64,000 nucleotides of DNA. Source: Blastococcus carthaginiensis (GTDB lineage: Bacteria > Actinomycetota > Actinomycetes > Mycobacteriales > Geodermatophilaceae). The stretch is taken from positions 124,001 through 188,000 of the forward strand of contig NZ_JASNFN010000005.1 in NCBI RefSeq assembly GCF_030731085.1, in the 5' to 3' direction. Below are positions 1 through 9,047 of the stretch, piece by piece; within the stretch, counting starts at the first letter, position 1; the number at the start of each line of letters is the position of its first letter. The position numbers and the translations under genes are program-made. The notes beneath the pieces were generated by a model that ran no database searches, had not been told where the DNA came from, and was given only the letters and a program-made list of their open reading frames with translations.

Positions 1-832
1 CGATCTGGGGAAGGATCTCCGCGGCCAGGTCCGCCGGAACCTGCACGGCGCTCTCCATGACCGCGGCAGCCGCCTCGGGATCGGTCTCGATCATCTCGTT
101 GGCCTCGGCAATCGCCGCGGCGATGCCGGCCGCGGCCTCCTCGTTCTCCGACAACCAGTCCGCGTCGGCGAGCAACCACTGCGAGTAGCTCACGTCGAAG
201 TCGCCGATGTCGGCGACGACCTCACCACCCGCCTCGGCGGCGCGCGTGGCCCATGGCTCGAAGATCACCGTCGCATCCAGGTCGCCGCGCTGGAGCAGGG
301 TCGGGATGTCCGGCGGCGCGACGTCGGTGAACTCCACGTCAGCGGGGTCCACTCCCTCGCTCTCCAGATACCGGAAGGTGGCCAACCGCATCAGACCCGG
401 CACGTTGCTCATCGTCCGGATGTCGGCCGGTGACTCGATCCCGTCCCGGAGGACCACCTTGATGTACTCGTCGGACTGCTCGAAGACCGCAAACGCCCGG
501 AGGTCCTCGGCGGTGGCCATCAGGCTCGTCGTCGTCGCGTCGGACAGGGTCGCCACCTCCGCGGCCCCTGCGACCACCATCTGTCCCGCAGCCGGGCCGC
601 CTTCGGTGGTGACGTACTCGACGTTCACCCCGTGCTCCGCGAAGAGCCCCTCCTCCGCGGCCAGGTAGACCGGCGCGTAGGAAGCGTCGACGCCGGTGGC
701 GAGCCGGACCACCGGCCCGCTCGCGTCCCCTCCGCCGCTGCCCTCGTCCGCGGACTCGCCGCCACAGGCGCTGAGCGCGACCAACGCCGTCGCGGCGACC
801 GCTGCGACCGCCGACCGATGGAAACTGTGCAT
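1..832 (-). CDS. ABC transporter substrate-binding lipoprotein, SsuA/NMT1-like (C-terminus cut by window edge)
   Basis: This gene encodes a periplasmic-type binding lipoprotein for a small organic substrate. The start is the ATG at 832, and about 277 codons are visible before the left edge. The N-terminus has a basic start, a hydrophobic segment and a lipobox LSAC, then a Gly/Ser linker. The mature part begins VRLATGVDASYAPVYLA, typical of NMT1/SsuA-like proteins. It is clearly paralogous to the binding protein at 2615-3592: both share the VD(A/S)xYxPxxLA start, the (Y/D)YxKVVLR(D/E)G block and an (F/W)EPW block. It follows the permease gene on the same strand, so one importer seems to have two binding proteins. 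The substrate is unknown. The family also includes sulfonate, taurine, nitrate and thiamine-precursor binders. Confidence 0.88.
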   Translation of the reverse strand, partial: MHSFHRSAVAAVAATALVALSACGGESADEGSGGGDASGPVVRLATGVDASYAPVYLAAEEGLFAEHGVNVEYVTTEGGPAAGQMVVAGAAEVATLSDATTTSLMATAEDLRAFAVFEQSDEYIKVVLRDGIESPADIRTMSNVPGLMRLATFRYLESEGVDPADVEFTDVAPPDIPTLLQRGDLDATVIFEPWATRAAEAGGEVVADIGDFDVSYSQWLLADADWLSENEEAAAGIAAAIAEANEMIETDPEAAAAVMESAVQVPADLAAEILPQI

Positions 833-862
833 GTCTGAGGCTGCCTTCCATGGGGGATCGGT

Positions 863-885
863 CCGATGCTGCAGGCCAGCATCGG
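863..885. repeat. Perfect inverted repeat between permease and downstream binding-protein gene
   Basis: The arms CCGATGCTG and CAGCATCGG (9 bp, perfect) are separated by 5 nt. The repeat lies between the permease stop (949) and the start of the binding-protein gene (832). Hairpins here often tune differential expression of the abundant binding protein, but an operator is equally possible. Confidence 0.5.
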
Positions 886-948
886 TCTGGCGATGCGCTG
901 CCGGAGCACAGGCGGCCCACCGACGTACGGGGAGCGACCGCCCACCGT

Positions 949-1767
949 TCACAGCTTGACTGAGTACCTCGCCAGCACGCGGCCCGCGACGATGCGCAGG
1001 ATCCGGTCGAAGATGAATCCGAGAATGCCGAGCGTGATGATCCCGACGAAGACCCAGTCGATGCGGCCGAAGTTGCGCGACTGCCAGATGAGCGCGCCGA
1101 TCCCCACGTCCGCTGCGACGATCTCCGCTGACACGATGGTCAGGAAGCTGTTGCCCATGGCCAGTCGCGACCCCGTCACGATCGACGGGACGCTCGCCGG
1201 GAGCACGACCCACTTGAGGATCTGCCGCCGGTTCGCCCCCAGGCTGGACGCCGCGCGCAGCTTGTCCTCGGGGATCGCCAGGACACCGGAGATCGCGCTG
1301 ATGGTGACGATGAAGACGGAGGTGTAGAAGATCAGGACGATCTTCGAGGCCTCACCGAGTCCGAGCCACACGATCGCGAGGGTCACGAACGCGATGGGCG
1401 GGATGAAGCGGAAGAACTCGATGTACGGATCCATCAGCTGACGGACGACCTTGACGCGGCCCATGAGCAGTCCCAGCGGAGCCCCGACGAGGATGCCGAG
1501 ACCCCATCCGATGAGGATGCGGCGGCTCGATGCGATCACCGATTCGAACAACCGGCCGTCGCGAGCGAGCTCGATGGCCGAAGAGAGCGTCTGTCCCGGC
1601 GACGCGACCAGAGCCGGGCCGTAACTCATGGCCAGTAGCTGCCAGATCAGCAGGCCGATCCCGAGGGACAACGCGTAGCGCATGGCCACCGTGGCGGCAG
1701 CTCGGCCGCGGCGCTTCCGCGGGATACTTAGTACACGGACGCGCGCCGGGGCGTCGATGATGCTCAC
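949..1767 (-). CDS. ABC transporter permease, SsuC/TauC type
   Basis: This is the integral membrane subunit (272 aa) of the importer. The start is GTG at 1767, which overlaps the stop of the ATPase gene in a GTGA junction; a longer reading upstream would run through the ATPase gene. Several hydrophobic segments are present, and the cytoplasmic EAA-like loop (AASSLGAN, then I-x-LP) contacts the ATPase. Length and layout fit the BPD-transporter permeases of the sulfonate/nitrate/taurine group. It is translationally coupled to the ATPase and followed by one of the two binding-protein genes. Confidence 0.9.
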   Translation of the reverse strand: MSIIDAPARVRVLSIPRKRRGRAAATVAMRYALSLGIGLLIWQLLAMSYGPALVASPGQTLSSAIELARDGRLFESVIASSRRILIGWGLGILVGAPLGLLMGRVKVVRQLMDPYIEFFRFIPPIAFVTLAIVWLGLGEASKIVLIFYTSVFIVTISAISGVLAIPEDKLRAASSLGANRRQILKWVVLPASVPSIVTGSRLAMGNSFLTIVSAEIVAADVGIGALIWQSRNFGRIDWVFVGIITLGILGFIFDRILRIVAGRVLARYSVKL

Positions 1768-2609
1768 GAGGAAGCTCCGTCGTCCAGGCCCTGATCGCGC
1801 AGGGACTTGTTGACCTCGTCGGCGATGTCCTCGCGAAGGCGCTCGTACCGTTCGAGGAACTCCGGCGAGGCCTTGAGGCGGGGCCGGGGCAGGTCGACAT
1901 CGTGGATCCGCTTGATCCCCGCCGCCGGGCCGGCGGTCATGATGAGGACTCGGTCGGCCAGCAGCAGGGCCTCGTCGATGTCGTGGGTGACGAAGACGAC
2001 GGTGCACGCGTTCTGCCGCCAGATGCGGGCCAGCTCGGCCTGCATGACCTCACGGGTCTGTGCGTCCAGCGCACCGAACGGCTCGTCCATGAGCACGAGC
2101 TGAGGTTCGTTGGCGAGCACCCGCGCGAGCTGCACCCGTTGCCGCATGCCGCCGGAGAGCTGACCGGGCAGCTTGTCGGCCGAGTGCGCCAGTCCCACCA
2201 TCGCGATGTACTGATCGGCGATCCGGCGCTGCTCGGCTCGGGACAGCCCCCGTGCTTTCGGTCCGAACATCACGTTCTGGCGCACCGTCAGCCACTCGAA
2301 GAGGACCTCGGTGCTCTGGAACACGACGCCGGCGTGCTCGTTCCGACCGGCGACCGGCGCCCCCTCTCCGGTGATCGTGCCCCCGCTGACCTCGACGAAC
2401 CCGGCGATGGCCGACAGCAGCGTGGATTTGCCACAGCCACTGGGTCCGAGGATGCACAGGAACTCACCGGGGTGGATGTCGAAGGTCGCACCGGCTACGG
2501 CCCGGAAGGAGCCGAAGGTGATCCCGACGTCCTGCAGCTCCAGGCCGACCGCCCGGTCCGGCGGTGTTGCGTCACTCGCAGTCGAGACTGCCCCGGCCGG
2601 TCGCGTCAT
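1764..2609 (-). CDS. ABC transporter ATP-binding protein, SsuB/TauB type
   Basis: This is the ATPase subunit (281 aa). It has Walker A GPSGCGKST, the signature LSGGMRQR, Walker B LVLMDEPFGALD and the H-loop VTHD, so all catalytic motifs are intact. I chose the ATG at 2609 because a GGAGAG motif lies just upstream and it begins 5 nt after the binding-protein stop. Longer in-frame starts overlap that gene. The order on the minus strand is binding protein, ATPase, permease, second binding protein, which is a complete importer. The ligand is not evident. Confidence 0.92.
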   Translation of the reverse strand: MTRPAGAVSTASDATPPDRAVGLELQDVGITFGSFRAVAGATFDIHPGEFLCILGPSGCGKSTLLSAIAGFVEVSGGTITGEGAPVAGRNEHAGVVFQSTEVLFEWLTVRQNVMFGPKARGLSRAEQRRIADQYIAMVGLAHSADKLPGQLSGGMRQRVQLARVLANEPQLVLMDEPFGALDAQTREVMQAELARIWRQNACTVVFVTHDIDEALLLADRVLIMTAGPAAGIKRIHDVDLPRPRLKASPEFLERYERLREDIADEVNKSLRDQGLDDGASS

Positions 2610-2614
2610 GGTCG

Positions 2615-3592
2615 TCACTCTCCTTGCCCCTCGTACCAATCCAGCAGCACGGCGCTCTCCACGTCGAGCGCAGTGTCGGCCTTGCCGGTCTCGACGTAGT
2701 AGTCGGCGACCGACTGGAGGTCCGGGAGGTTCTCCTCGGTGATGCTCCGGACGGCGAAGTCGATCTCGTCGATCGCGGTCAACGTGTCGGGCACGGGCAC
2801 GCTGGTGGCTGCCTCCGTCGCCTCGGCCGCGGTCTGCGGGTCCTGCTCGGTCATCTCGGCCGCTTCGGCCAGGACCCCCGCGAGCGTCTGCGCGGTCTCC
2901 TCGTTCTCCTGGATCCAGCTCTCGTTGCCCAGCAGCCAGTGGACGTACGACCAGCCGTAGTCACCCGTCGACATGGCGATCTGGTGCCCCTGCTCGGCGG
3001 CGTTGGCCGGCCACGGCTCCCACATGACGAACGCGTCGATGTCGCCACGCTCCATGAGTGGAACTGCCTCGGGCGGACCGACGCTGATCATCTCGACCGC
3101 CGAGGGATCGATGCTCTCCGACTCCAGCAGCTTCAGTGCCGAGAGTTCCGACAGGCCCGGGACGAAGCCGATGCGCTGGGCCTCCGACACGTCGGAGAGC
3201 CCTTCACGGAGGACGACCTTGAGGTAGTCCCCGGATTCCTGGTAGACGAGGATGGCTCGCAGGTCCTCGTTCTGGTTCAGCCGGCCGATGGCCGTCACCT
3301 CGGAGGTGCCGGCCAGCTGCACGGCGTCGGTGCTCAGGGCGTCGACTGCCTCGCCACCGACGGCGAACTGGACGAGCTCGACGTCGAGCCCGGCCTCGTC
3401 GAACATCCCCTCCGACTCGGCGAGGAAGAACGGGGTGTACGCCGAGTCGACGCCCACCCCGATGCGGACGGTCTCCACGCCGGCGGCTGCGCCCCCGCCG
3501 CTGTCGGTGGTGGAGTCCCCGCAGCCGGTCACGATGCCGACGGTGACCGCAGCCACCGCGCCCACCGTGGAGACCTTGCGAAGTCGATTCAT
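2615..3592 (-). CDS. ABC transporter substrate-binding lipoprotein, SsuA/NMT1-like
   Basis: This is the first gene of the importer operon, 325 aa from the ATG at 3592 with an AGGA motif upstream. The N-terminus carries a signal peptide ending in VTGC (lipobox) and a Gly/Ser-rich linker. The body matches the paralogue at the left edge through the VDSAYTPFFLA start, the YLKVVLREG block and the WEPWP block. It probably delivers a small organic anion or heterocycle to the permease at 949-1767. Two diverged binding proteins suggest two related ligands. Confidence 0.9.
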   Translation of the reverse strand: MNRLRKVSTVGAVAAVTVGIVTGCGDSTTDSGGGAAAGVETVRIGVGVDSAYTPFFLAESEGMFDEAGLDVELVQFAVGGEAVDALSTDAVQLAGTSEVTAIGRLNQNEDLRAILVYQESGDYLKVVLREGLSDVSEAQRIGFVPGLSELSALKLLESESIDPSAVEMISVGPPEAVPLMERGDIDAFVMWEPWPANAAEQGHQIAMSTGDYGWSYVHWLLGNESWIQENEETAQTLAGVLAEAAEMTEQDPQTAAEATEAATSVPVPDTLTAIDEIDFAVRSITEENLPDLQSVADYYVETGKADTALDVESAVLLDWYEGQGE

Positions 3593-3661
3593 GACATCCT
3601 CTTTCGGGACCATGGGGACCGTAGCGGCGAGGGGGTCGACCGCAGGTGACTCGCCGTCGGC

Positions 3662-3682
3662 GCCGGCGAGACCCTCGCCGGC
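3662..3682. repeat. Perfect 9-bp inverted repeat upstream of the importer operon
   Basis: GCCGGCGAG and CTCGCCGGC flank a 3-nt centre, 70-90 bp upstream of the binding-protein start at 3592. It lies in the divergent region between the importer operon and the IclR gene, so it may be an operator or a leader hairpin. Confidence 0.4.
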
Positions 3683-3811
3683 AGGCTGAGTGGGCGTGAC
3701 GGTCGCAAAGTCACTTCCTTCCACCCCGTGGATCACCAGCGGCATCGATCAGACCGGCCGCGATGCGTACGACGACATCAAGCCCTCGCACGCCACGATG
3801 GACAAGAATGT

Positions 3812-3828
3812 GTCCCGTGACGCGGGAC
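3812..3828. promoter_or_regulatory. Putative IclR operator, GTCCCG-N5-CGGGAC (copy 1)
   Basis: The 17-bp palindrome has perfect 6-bp arms and a 5-nt centre, 9 nt before the preferred IclR start. The same palindrome, differing by one centre base, recurs at 4797-4813 before the MFS genes. Position and duplication suggest autoregulation plus control of the exporters. Confidence 0.65.
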
Positions 3829-3837
3829 GCGAGTTCG

Positions 3838-4563
3838 ATGCTCGAGAAGACGGCGCTGCTGCTCAGCGCCTTCACGCCAGGCGGTGCGTTGTCGCTGAAC
3901 CAGCTGAGTGAGCGGACCGGGCTCGCGAAGTCCACCGTGCACAGGCTGGTCGTCGACCTGCACGAGCTCGGCTGGGTGGCTCGGCAGGGTCAGCGCTACG
4001 AGCTCGGCATGGCGATCTTCGAGCTCGGCGAACTGGTACCCGTGAAGCACCGCCTGCGCGAGGCTGCTCTGCCGTACATGCAGGATCTGTTCGCCGTGAC
4101 GCAGGAGACCGTCCACCTGGCGGTACGCGACGGACACGACATCGTCTACGCCGAGAAGCTGCACGGCCATGCTTCCCTGCCACTGCCGTCCCGGACGGGA
4201 GGACGGGCGCCGCTGAACTGCACGGGAGTGGGCAAGGCGCTGTTGGCGCACGAGGCTCCGGCCGTGCTCGAGGACGTTCTCTCCCGCCCGCTGCGCCGCT
4301 GGACACCCCGGTCGATCGTCGATCCTGCAATGCTCCGGCGAGAGCTGGAGTCGATCCGCCGGACAGGGGTGGCGGTCGAGCGGGAGGAGGCCTCCCCGGG
4401 GGGTGCCTGCGTCGCCGCTCCGGTGCTCGTCCGCGGGCGGACGGTGGCGGCCCTCTCCGTCTCGGTGCCCATCGAGCGGTTCCGGCCGGAGCGGCTGGGC
4501 CCGGCTGTGCGGACGGCCGCACTCGGGCTCTCGCGCACCCTGGACGGCAGCAAGGGCACCTGA
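3838..4563 (+). CDS. IclR-family transcriptional regulator
   Basis: This is a DNA-binding regulator of about 241 aa. A winged helix-turn-helix covers roughly residues 1-65 (LSLNQLSERTGLAKSTVHRL), followed by the IclR ligand-binding domain with the PLNCTGVGKALLA block. I chose the ATG at 3838 because the 17-bp palindrome ends 9 nt upstream. GTG at 3817 and ATG at 3808 are in-frame alternatives that would place the palindrome inside the gene. It is divergent from the ABC importer and precedes two MFS genes. The same palindrome before those genes suggests they are its targets. Confidence 0.88.
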   Translation: MLEKTALLLSAFTPGGALSLNQLSERTGLAKSTVHRLVVDLHELGWVARQGQRYELGMAIFELGELVPVKHRLREAALPYMQDLFAVTQETVHLAVRDGHDIVYAEKLHGHASLPLPSRTGGRAPLNCTGVGKALLAHEAPAVLEDVLSRPLRRWTPRSIVDPAMLRRELESIRRTGVAVEREEASPGGACVAAPVLVRGRTVAALSVSVPIERFRPERLGPAVRTAALGLSRTLDGSKGT

Positions 4564-4796
4564 GGACACCACCGGCAGAGGTGCCCCGCCCTCCCGTTCA
4601 CGCCAGGACCGCGCCAGTGCCACACCCCCTTCGGGCCTGCGCCGCTCCAGCCGCCCGGCGGTAGGGCGGGACGGTGTGCGCCGCAGCCGTCACGCAGGTC
4701 GGCAGAGACGGTTGCGGGACCGTCGTCGGCTGGAACAGGAAGCGATGGCCAGCCCAGGCGTACGCGCGGGAGGTTGCAGGGTCTCCATCGGAAGGT

Positions 4797-4813
4797 GTCC
4801 CGCGACGCGGGAC
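4797..4813. promoter_or_regulatory. Putative IclR operator, GTCCCG-N5-CGGGAC (copy 2)
   Basis: This 17-bp palindrome is identical in both arms to the one at 3812-3828 and lies 24 nt before the proposed GTG start of the first MFS gene. The 4564-4796 stretch holds no convincing gene. Confidence 0.65.
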
Positions 4814-4837
4814 GTGAGCTACCGATGCGGACGCACG

Positions 4838-6160
4838 GTGACGTTGATTGGACGCGTGGGGAACTCCGGCCGGTCACCGCTGCGTCGCGACCGGGGGGCG
4901 ACCGCCGGGCCTTCCGGCCGCTGGGCCTTCGCCACGATCGCCGTCTCGCTGCTCGTGCTCACCACGGGAGCCCAGCTCGCCACCCCGCTGTATCGGCTGT
5001 ACGGGGCAGAGTTCGGCTTCTCGTCGATGCTGGTGACCGCACTGTTCGCCGTCTACAGCATCGCGGTGATCCCGTCGCTGCTCATCTTCGGCCCGCTGTC
5101 CGACGTGATCGGCCGCCGGGGCATCCTCCTCGGCGCGGTCGTGGTCGCCGCTGTGGCCTCGGTGCTGTTCGCCATGGCCGACGGTGTGGCGATGCTGTTC
5201 GCCGCCCGCACCTTGCAGGGGCTGGCGCTGGGAGCGGTGCAGGGCACGGCGACCGCCGCCCTGATCGACCACGTTCCGCGAGGTGACCGGTTCCGCGCTG
5301 CTCGCGTGGCGACGGCAGCGAACCTCACGGGCAGTGCCGTCGGTCCCCTGCTGGGTGGTGCGCTGGCCCGTTACACCACACCGGGGCTGGTGACACCCTT
5401 CTTGCTCGAGGCCTGCCTGCTGACGGCGGCGTTCGGCGCCCTGCTCGTCCTCGTCCCCGCGCGGCCCGGGTCGGGCGGTCGCTGGCGCCCGCGCCGCCCC
5501 GCGGTGCCCGCCGGTCTGGGTCGGCTGTTCGCAGCCGCCGGATCGACCGCCGCCCTCTCCTGGGCAGTGGCGAGCCTGTTCCTGGCGCTGCTGCCCTCCT
5601 ACCTCGAGTCGGAGCTGGGCAGCTCCGACGCCGCGCTCTCCGGGATCGCGGTCTCACTCATGCTCGGACTGGCAGCCGGCGCCCAGCCTGTACTGCGCCG
5701 ACTGGGCACCCTGACAGCACAGGCCGTGGGTCTGGGCCTGCTCCTGATCGGCCCTCCGGGTCTGCTCGTGGCCGCCGCCCTCGGATCGATCCCTGCGCTG
5801 CTGCTTGCCTGCGCGGTGTCCGGGTTCGGTCACGGGCTCACCTTCGGTTCTGCCCTGGCCGAGGTCAGCGAAGCCAGTCCGGCAGACCAGCGCGGTGAAC
5901 TCATCTCGGCCTTCCAGGTGATCGCGTTTCTCGGGTCGGGCATCCCGATCATCGGTGTGGGCCTGATGGCCGAGTACGGCGACCTGTTGTCGGCGGTGCA
6001 ACTCTTCGTGATCGCGACATCGGCGGGGTGCCTGCTGGCGCTCGCCTCTCTGGTCACCCGCCGTCGCAGCCGGCGGCGACGCCTCGCCGCGCCGCTGCCC
6101 GCCGACCCTGCGAGCCCGGCGGCGATACCGTCCGGACCGACCGCGGGAGGAGTTCGATGA
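4838..6160 (+). CDS. MFS transporter
   Basis: This is a major facilitator superfamily membrane protein of about 440 aa with around 12 hydrophobic segments. The loop after helix 2 reads GPLSDVIGRRG, the MFS signature. The start is uncertain: GTG at 4838 and GTG at 4856 are both in frame, neither with a strong ribosome binding site. I took 4838 because it sits just after the palindrome. The C-terminus is basic and Pro-rich. The gene overlaps the next MFS gene by an ATGA junction, so the two are co-translated. It probably exports a toxic substrate or intermediate; the ligand is unknown. Confidence 0.85.
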   Translation: MTLIGRVGNSGRSPLRRDRGATAGPSGRWAFATIAVSLLVLTTGAQLATPLYRLYGAEFGFSSMLVTALFAVYSIAVIPSLLIFGPLSDVIGRRGILLGAVVVAAVASVLFAMADGVAMLFAARTLQGLALGAVQGTATAALIDHVPRGDRFRAARVATAANLTGSAVGPLLGGALARYTTPGLVTPFLLEACLLTAAFGALLVLVPARPGSGGRWRPRRPAVPAGLGRLFAAAGSTAALSWAVASLFLALLPSYLESELGSSDAALSGIAVSLMLGLAAGAQPVLRRLGTLTAQAVGLGLLLIGPPGLLVAAALGSIPALLLACAVSGFGHGLTFGSALAEVSEASPADQRGELISAFQVIAFLGSGIPIIGVGLMAEYGDLLSAVQLFVIATSAGCLLALASLVTRRRSRRRRLAAPLPADPASPAAIPSGPTAGGVR

Positions 6161-7407
6161 CCCGCGCGACCGCGGCCGTGACCTCGACGGACCGGAGGAA
6201 CGGCACGCTGGTCCTCGTGCTCGGCGGCCTGACGGCGGTCGGACCTCTGTCCGGGGACACCTACCTGCCGGCGCTACCGACCATCTCCACCGACCTGGGT
6301 GTCGGGCATGTCGCGGTCCAGCTGACCTTGACGGCGAGCTTCGTCGGACTGGGCCTCGGCCAGCTGCTCGCCGGTCCGTTCTCCGACCGGTACGGCAGGC
6401 GGCGGCTGCTCCTGCTCGGCACGGCCGTCTACGTGATCGCGTCCCTGGGATGCACGCTGGCCCCGTCGATCGATGCGCTCATCGGTTGCCGCTTCGCCCA
6501 GGGCCTGGGTGGTGCAGTGGGGATCGTCGTGTCCCGGGCCGTGGTGCGCGACGTCTACGCGGGTGCCGCCGCCGTGGCCTTCTTCTCCCGGCTCCTGCTC
6601 GTCTTCGGCGTCGCCCCGATCGTCGCGCCGCTGCTGGGCGTCGGGCTGCTGCACCTGGGCGGCTGGCGGGTCATCTTCGCAGTGCTCTCCGCCTTCGGCG
6701 CGGCGTTGTTCGTCGCGGTCGCCTGGACGGTCCCCGAGACCCTCCCACCGGAACGTCGCAGCACTGGGGGCGTGCGCACCACCATCGCGACGGCCCGCAC
6801 GATGCTGACCTCGCGTGTGTTCCTGGGATACGCGCTGGCGTGCGGCCTGGCCTTCAGCGGCCTGTTCAGCTATCTGGGCACGTTCCCCTTCATCGTCCAG
6901 GAGGTGCACGGCCAACCTGCCCTGGTGTACGGGGCTCTGTTCGCGCTCAACGCCGCCGGACTCGCAGTCGCCACCCAGGTCAACGCCCGGCTCGCCCGAC
7001 GGGTGGCCACCCGTACCCTGCTGGGGGCGGGCCTGGGCACGTACACCGCAGGCGCCCTCACCGCGCTGCTGCTGGTCACGCTCGATCCTCCCGGCGGGGG
7101 CGGTCCGGGGCTGGCCGGGCTCGGAGCGGCCCTGTTCGTCGTCATCGCCAGCCTCGGCTGCATCCTGCCCAACGCCATGGCACTGGCCATGGAGCGATTC
7201 CCGGCCGCGGCGGGGACGGCCTCGGCCCTGCTCGGAGGACTGCAGTTCCTCCTCGGTGCGGTGATCGCCCCGCTGGTCGGTCTCGGCGGCCGCGGCACCG
7301 CCGTCCCGCTGGGGATCAGCCTGGCCATCCTGGGCCCCAGCGCCCTCCTCGCCTTCGCGGCGGCAGGGTCGCGGCGGGATCGCCCGAGGTCCTTGCGCTC
7401 CGGGTGA
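6157..7407 (+). CDS. MFS transporter, Bcr/CflA drug-resistance type
   Basis: This is a second MFS protein, 416 aa, from the ATG at 6157, which overlaps the previous stop and has GGGAGGAG upstream. The SGDTYLPALP motif in helix 1 and the DRYGRRRLLLLG loop are typical of the Bcr/CflA (DHA1) group, which exports small drugs. It forms a two-gene unit with the preceding MFS gene under the likely control of the IclR protein at 3838. Confidence 0.9.
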   Translation: MTRATAAVTSTDRRNGTLVLVLGGLTAVGPLSGDTYLPALPTISTDLGVGHVAVQLTLTASFVGLGLGQLLAGPFSDRYGRRRLLLLGTAVYVIASLGCTLAPSIDALIGCRFAQGLGGAVGIVVSRAVVRDVYAGAAAVAFFSRLLLVFGVAPIVAPLLGVGLLHLGGWRVIFAVLSAFGAALFVAVAWTVPETLPPERRSTGGVRTTIATARTMLTSRVFLGYALACGLAFSGLFSYLGTFPFIVQEVHGQPALVYGALFALNAAGLAVATQVNARLARRVATRTLLGAGLGTYTAGALTALLLVTLDPPGGGGPGLAGLGAALFVVIASLGCILPNAMALAMERFPAAAGTASALLGGLQFLLGAVIAPLVGLGGRGTAVPLGISLAILGPSALLAFAAAGSRRDRPRSLRSG

Positions 7408-7481
7408 CCTGGCCTCCCGGTCCGAGCTCACCGGTGACGCGGCCCGGATCAGCAGGGCCAGCGGGTCTGACCCGTGCAGAT

Positions 7482-7510
7482 GACGGTCAACGGCCGCGGC
7501 CGTTGCCGTC
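7482..7510. terminator. Bidirectional hairpin between convergent genes
   Basis: A 14-bp GC-rich stem with one bulged T (GACGG-T-CAACGGCCG paired with CGGCCGTTGCCGTC) lies between the MFS gene end (7407) and the amidase end (7605). There is no U-tract, as is common in actinobacteria. Confidence 0.6.
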
Positions 7511-7604
7511 CGGCGTCTGCGTCCCCGGAGGCGAACGGCCCGCCGGTGTGGAGGCGCCGAATCCGCGACAGCGGATCCCGCGTGGGCGGATGCGTCCGGG
7601 CGAC

Positions 7605-9047
7605 TCAGGAAAAGCTTCCCGCGTGTGAAGTGCCGGGACGACGGCCAGACCACGGCGCGGCGCGTTCCACCTGCCCGGCCAATCGGATGAGCAAGTCCTC
7701 ACGTCCGTACGCCGCGCCGATCTGCACGCCGATGGGGAGGCCGTCGCTGCTGGTACCGAGCGGCAACGATGCAGCCGGCTGCCCGGCCGTGTTGAACTGC
7801 GGGGTGAAGCGGAGGATCTCCACCGATCGGCGGATCCCCTCGTCGCCGTCGAAGAAGCCGATGGGCGTGGCGGGCATGGGGAGCACCGGTGACAGCAGGA
7901 TGTCGTTTCCGGCCGCCCACCACGCGGCCATCCGGCGACGGAAGTCGTCGCGCCACACCTGGTTGGCGACGTGGTCGGCGGCACTCAGGCGGCGGCCTCG
8001 GTCGTTCCACCACCACGCCATCGGTTCCGCGTCCTGGTCGGTGAGCGGTCGGCCGGCCCGGCCCTCGAGCTCGCGGAAGAACAGGGCGACGCTCGGGCTG
8101 AGGAGGTCGACCCATCGGTCCAGGTAGTCGGGCTCCAGCATCGCCGCCGGCTGGTCGATGGTGACGTGGTGCCCCAGCCTCTCCAGCAGCCGAGCCGCCT
8201 CCTCGACTGCCGCCGTCACCTGCGGGTCGACCTTGGTGCCGCCGACCTCGGACGGCGCCATCATCCCCACCCGCAGCGCCGGGGGGTCGCTGTCGACCAG
8301 GTCCGACCAGGGACCCATTGGAGGTGGCGCAGTCAGCGGGTCACCGGGGACCGATCCGGAGGAGATGTCGAGCGCCAGAGCACTGTCGCGCACGGTGCGG
8401 GTCAAGAAGCCGTAGGTGGTGTGCCCCTCCATGAGCTCTGGCTCAGGGGCGGTGCTCAACCGCCCTCTGCTGGGCTTCAGACCGAACAGTCCGCAGTGGG
8501 CCGCGGGCATGCGGATGGACCCCCCGCCGTCACCTCCCTGGGCGATGGCCACCATCCCGGACGCCACCGCGGCAGCTGAACCACCCGAGGAGCCCCCCGG
8601 GGAGCGACCGAGATCCCACGGGTTGCGCGTCCGTCCATGGGCGGTGGGTTCGGTCGTGGCGACGAGTCCCAGTTCGGGGACGTTCGTCCGCCCCACGATG
8701 ATGAAGCCGGACGCACGCAGGGCTTCGACCAGAGTGGCGTCCCGCGTTCCCCGCGCATCCAGCGCGCGGAGCAGACGATTGCCCGAGTGCGACGGCTCAC
8801 CGGCCATGTCGCAGCCGAGGTCCTTGAGGACGATCGGCACCCCGCGGAAGGGTCCCGCAGGCAGATCGGCCGCGGTCGCCTCCGCCCGCGCCCGGTCGAA
8901 ACGCTCGTGGATGACCGCGTTCAGCGCGGGATTCAGGCGCTCGATGCGGCGGATCGACGCCTCGACGAGCTCCAGCGGCGACACCTGTCCCGAGCGGACG
9001 GCCTGCGCCTGCGCCACGGCGTCGAGATCCATCAGTTCGGAATCCAT
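7605..9047 (-). CDS. Amidase signature family hydrolase
   Basis: This gene encodes an amide hydrolase of 480 aa. The Ser-cisSer-Lys triad region is intact: Lys in VLKDLG, Ser in the GGSSGGSAA block and the nucleophile region in GGDGGGSIR. The start is ATG at 9047 with GGAGGTCGAC directly upstream. It lies downstream of the GMC/alpha-beta-fold genes on the same strand after a gap of about 210 nt with no gene. Family members hydrolyse aryl or alkyl amides, or act as GatA-like subunits; isolation from gatB/gatC favours a catabolic amidase. In this island it could release an amine or acid from an amide substrate. Confidence 0.9.
   Translation of the reverse strand: MDSELMDLDAVAQAQAVRSGQVSPLELVEASIRRIERLNPALNAVIHERFDRARAEATAADLPAGPFRGVPIVLKDLGCDMAGEPSHSGNRLLRALDARGTRDATLVEALRASGFIIVGRTNVPELGLVATTEPTAHGRTRNPWDLGRSPGGSSGGSAAAVASGMVAIAQGGDGGGSIRMPAAHCGLFGLKPSRGRLSTAPEPELMEGHTTYGFLTRTVRDSALALDISSGSVPGDPLTAPPPMGPWSDLVDSDPPALRVGMMAPSEVGGTKVDPQVTAAVEEAARLLERLGHHVTIDQPAAMLEPDYLDRWVDLLSPSVALFFRELEGRAGRPLTDQDAEPMAWWWNDRGRRLSAADHVANQVWRDDFRRRMAAWWAAGNDILLSPVLPMPATPIGFFDGDEGIRRSVEILRFTPQFNTAGQPAASLPLGTSSDGLPIGVQIGAAYGREDLLIRLAGQVERAAPWSGRRPGTSHAGSFS

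Noticed and set aside
949..2007. Longer N-terminus for the ABC permease
   Set aside because: The extra residues lie within the ATPase coding region in another frame. The GTG at 1767 gives a standard GTGA overlap and a normal family length.
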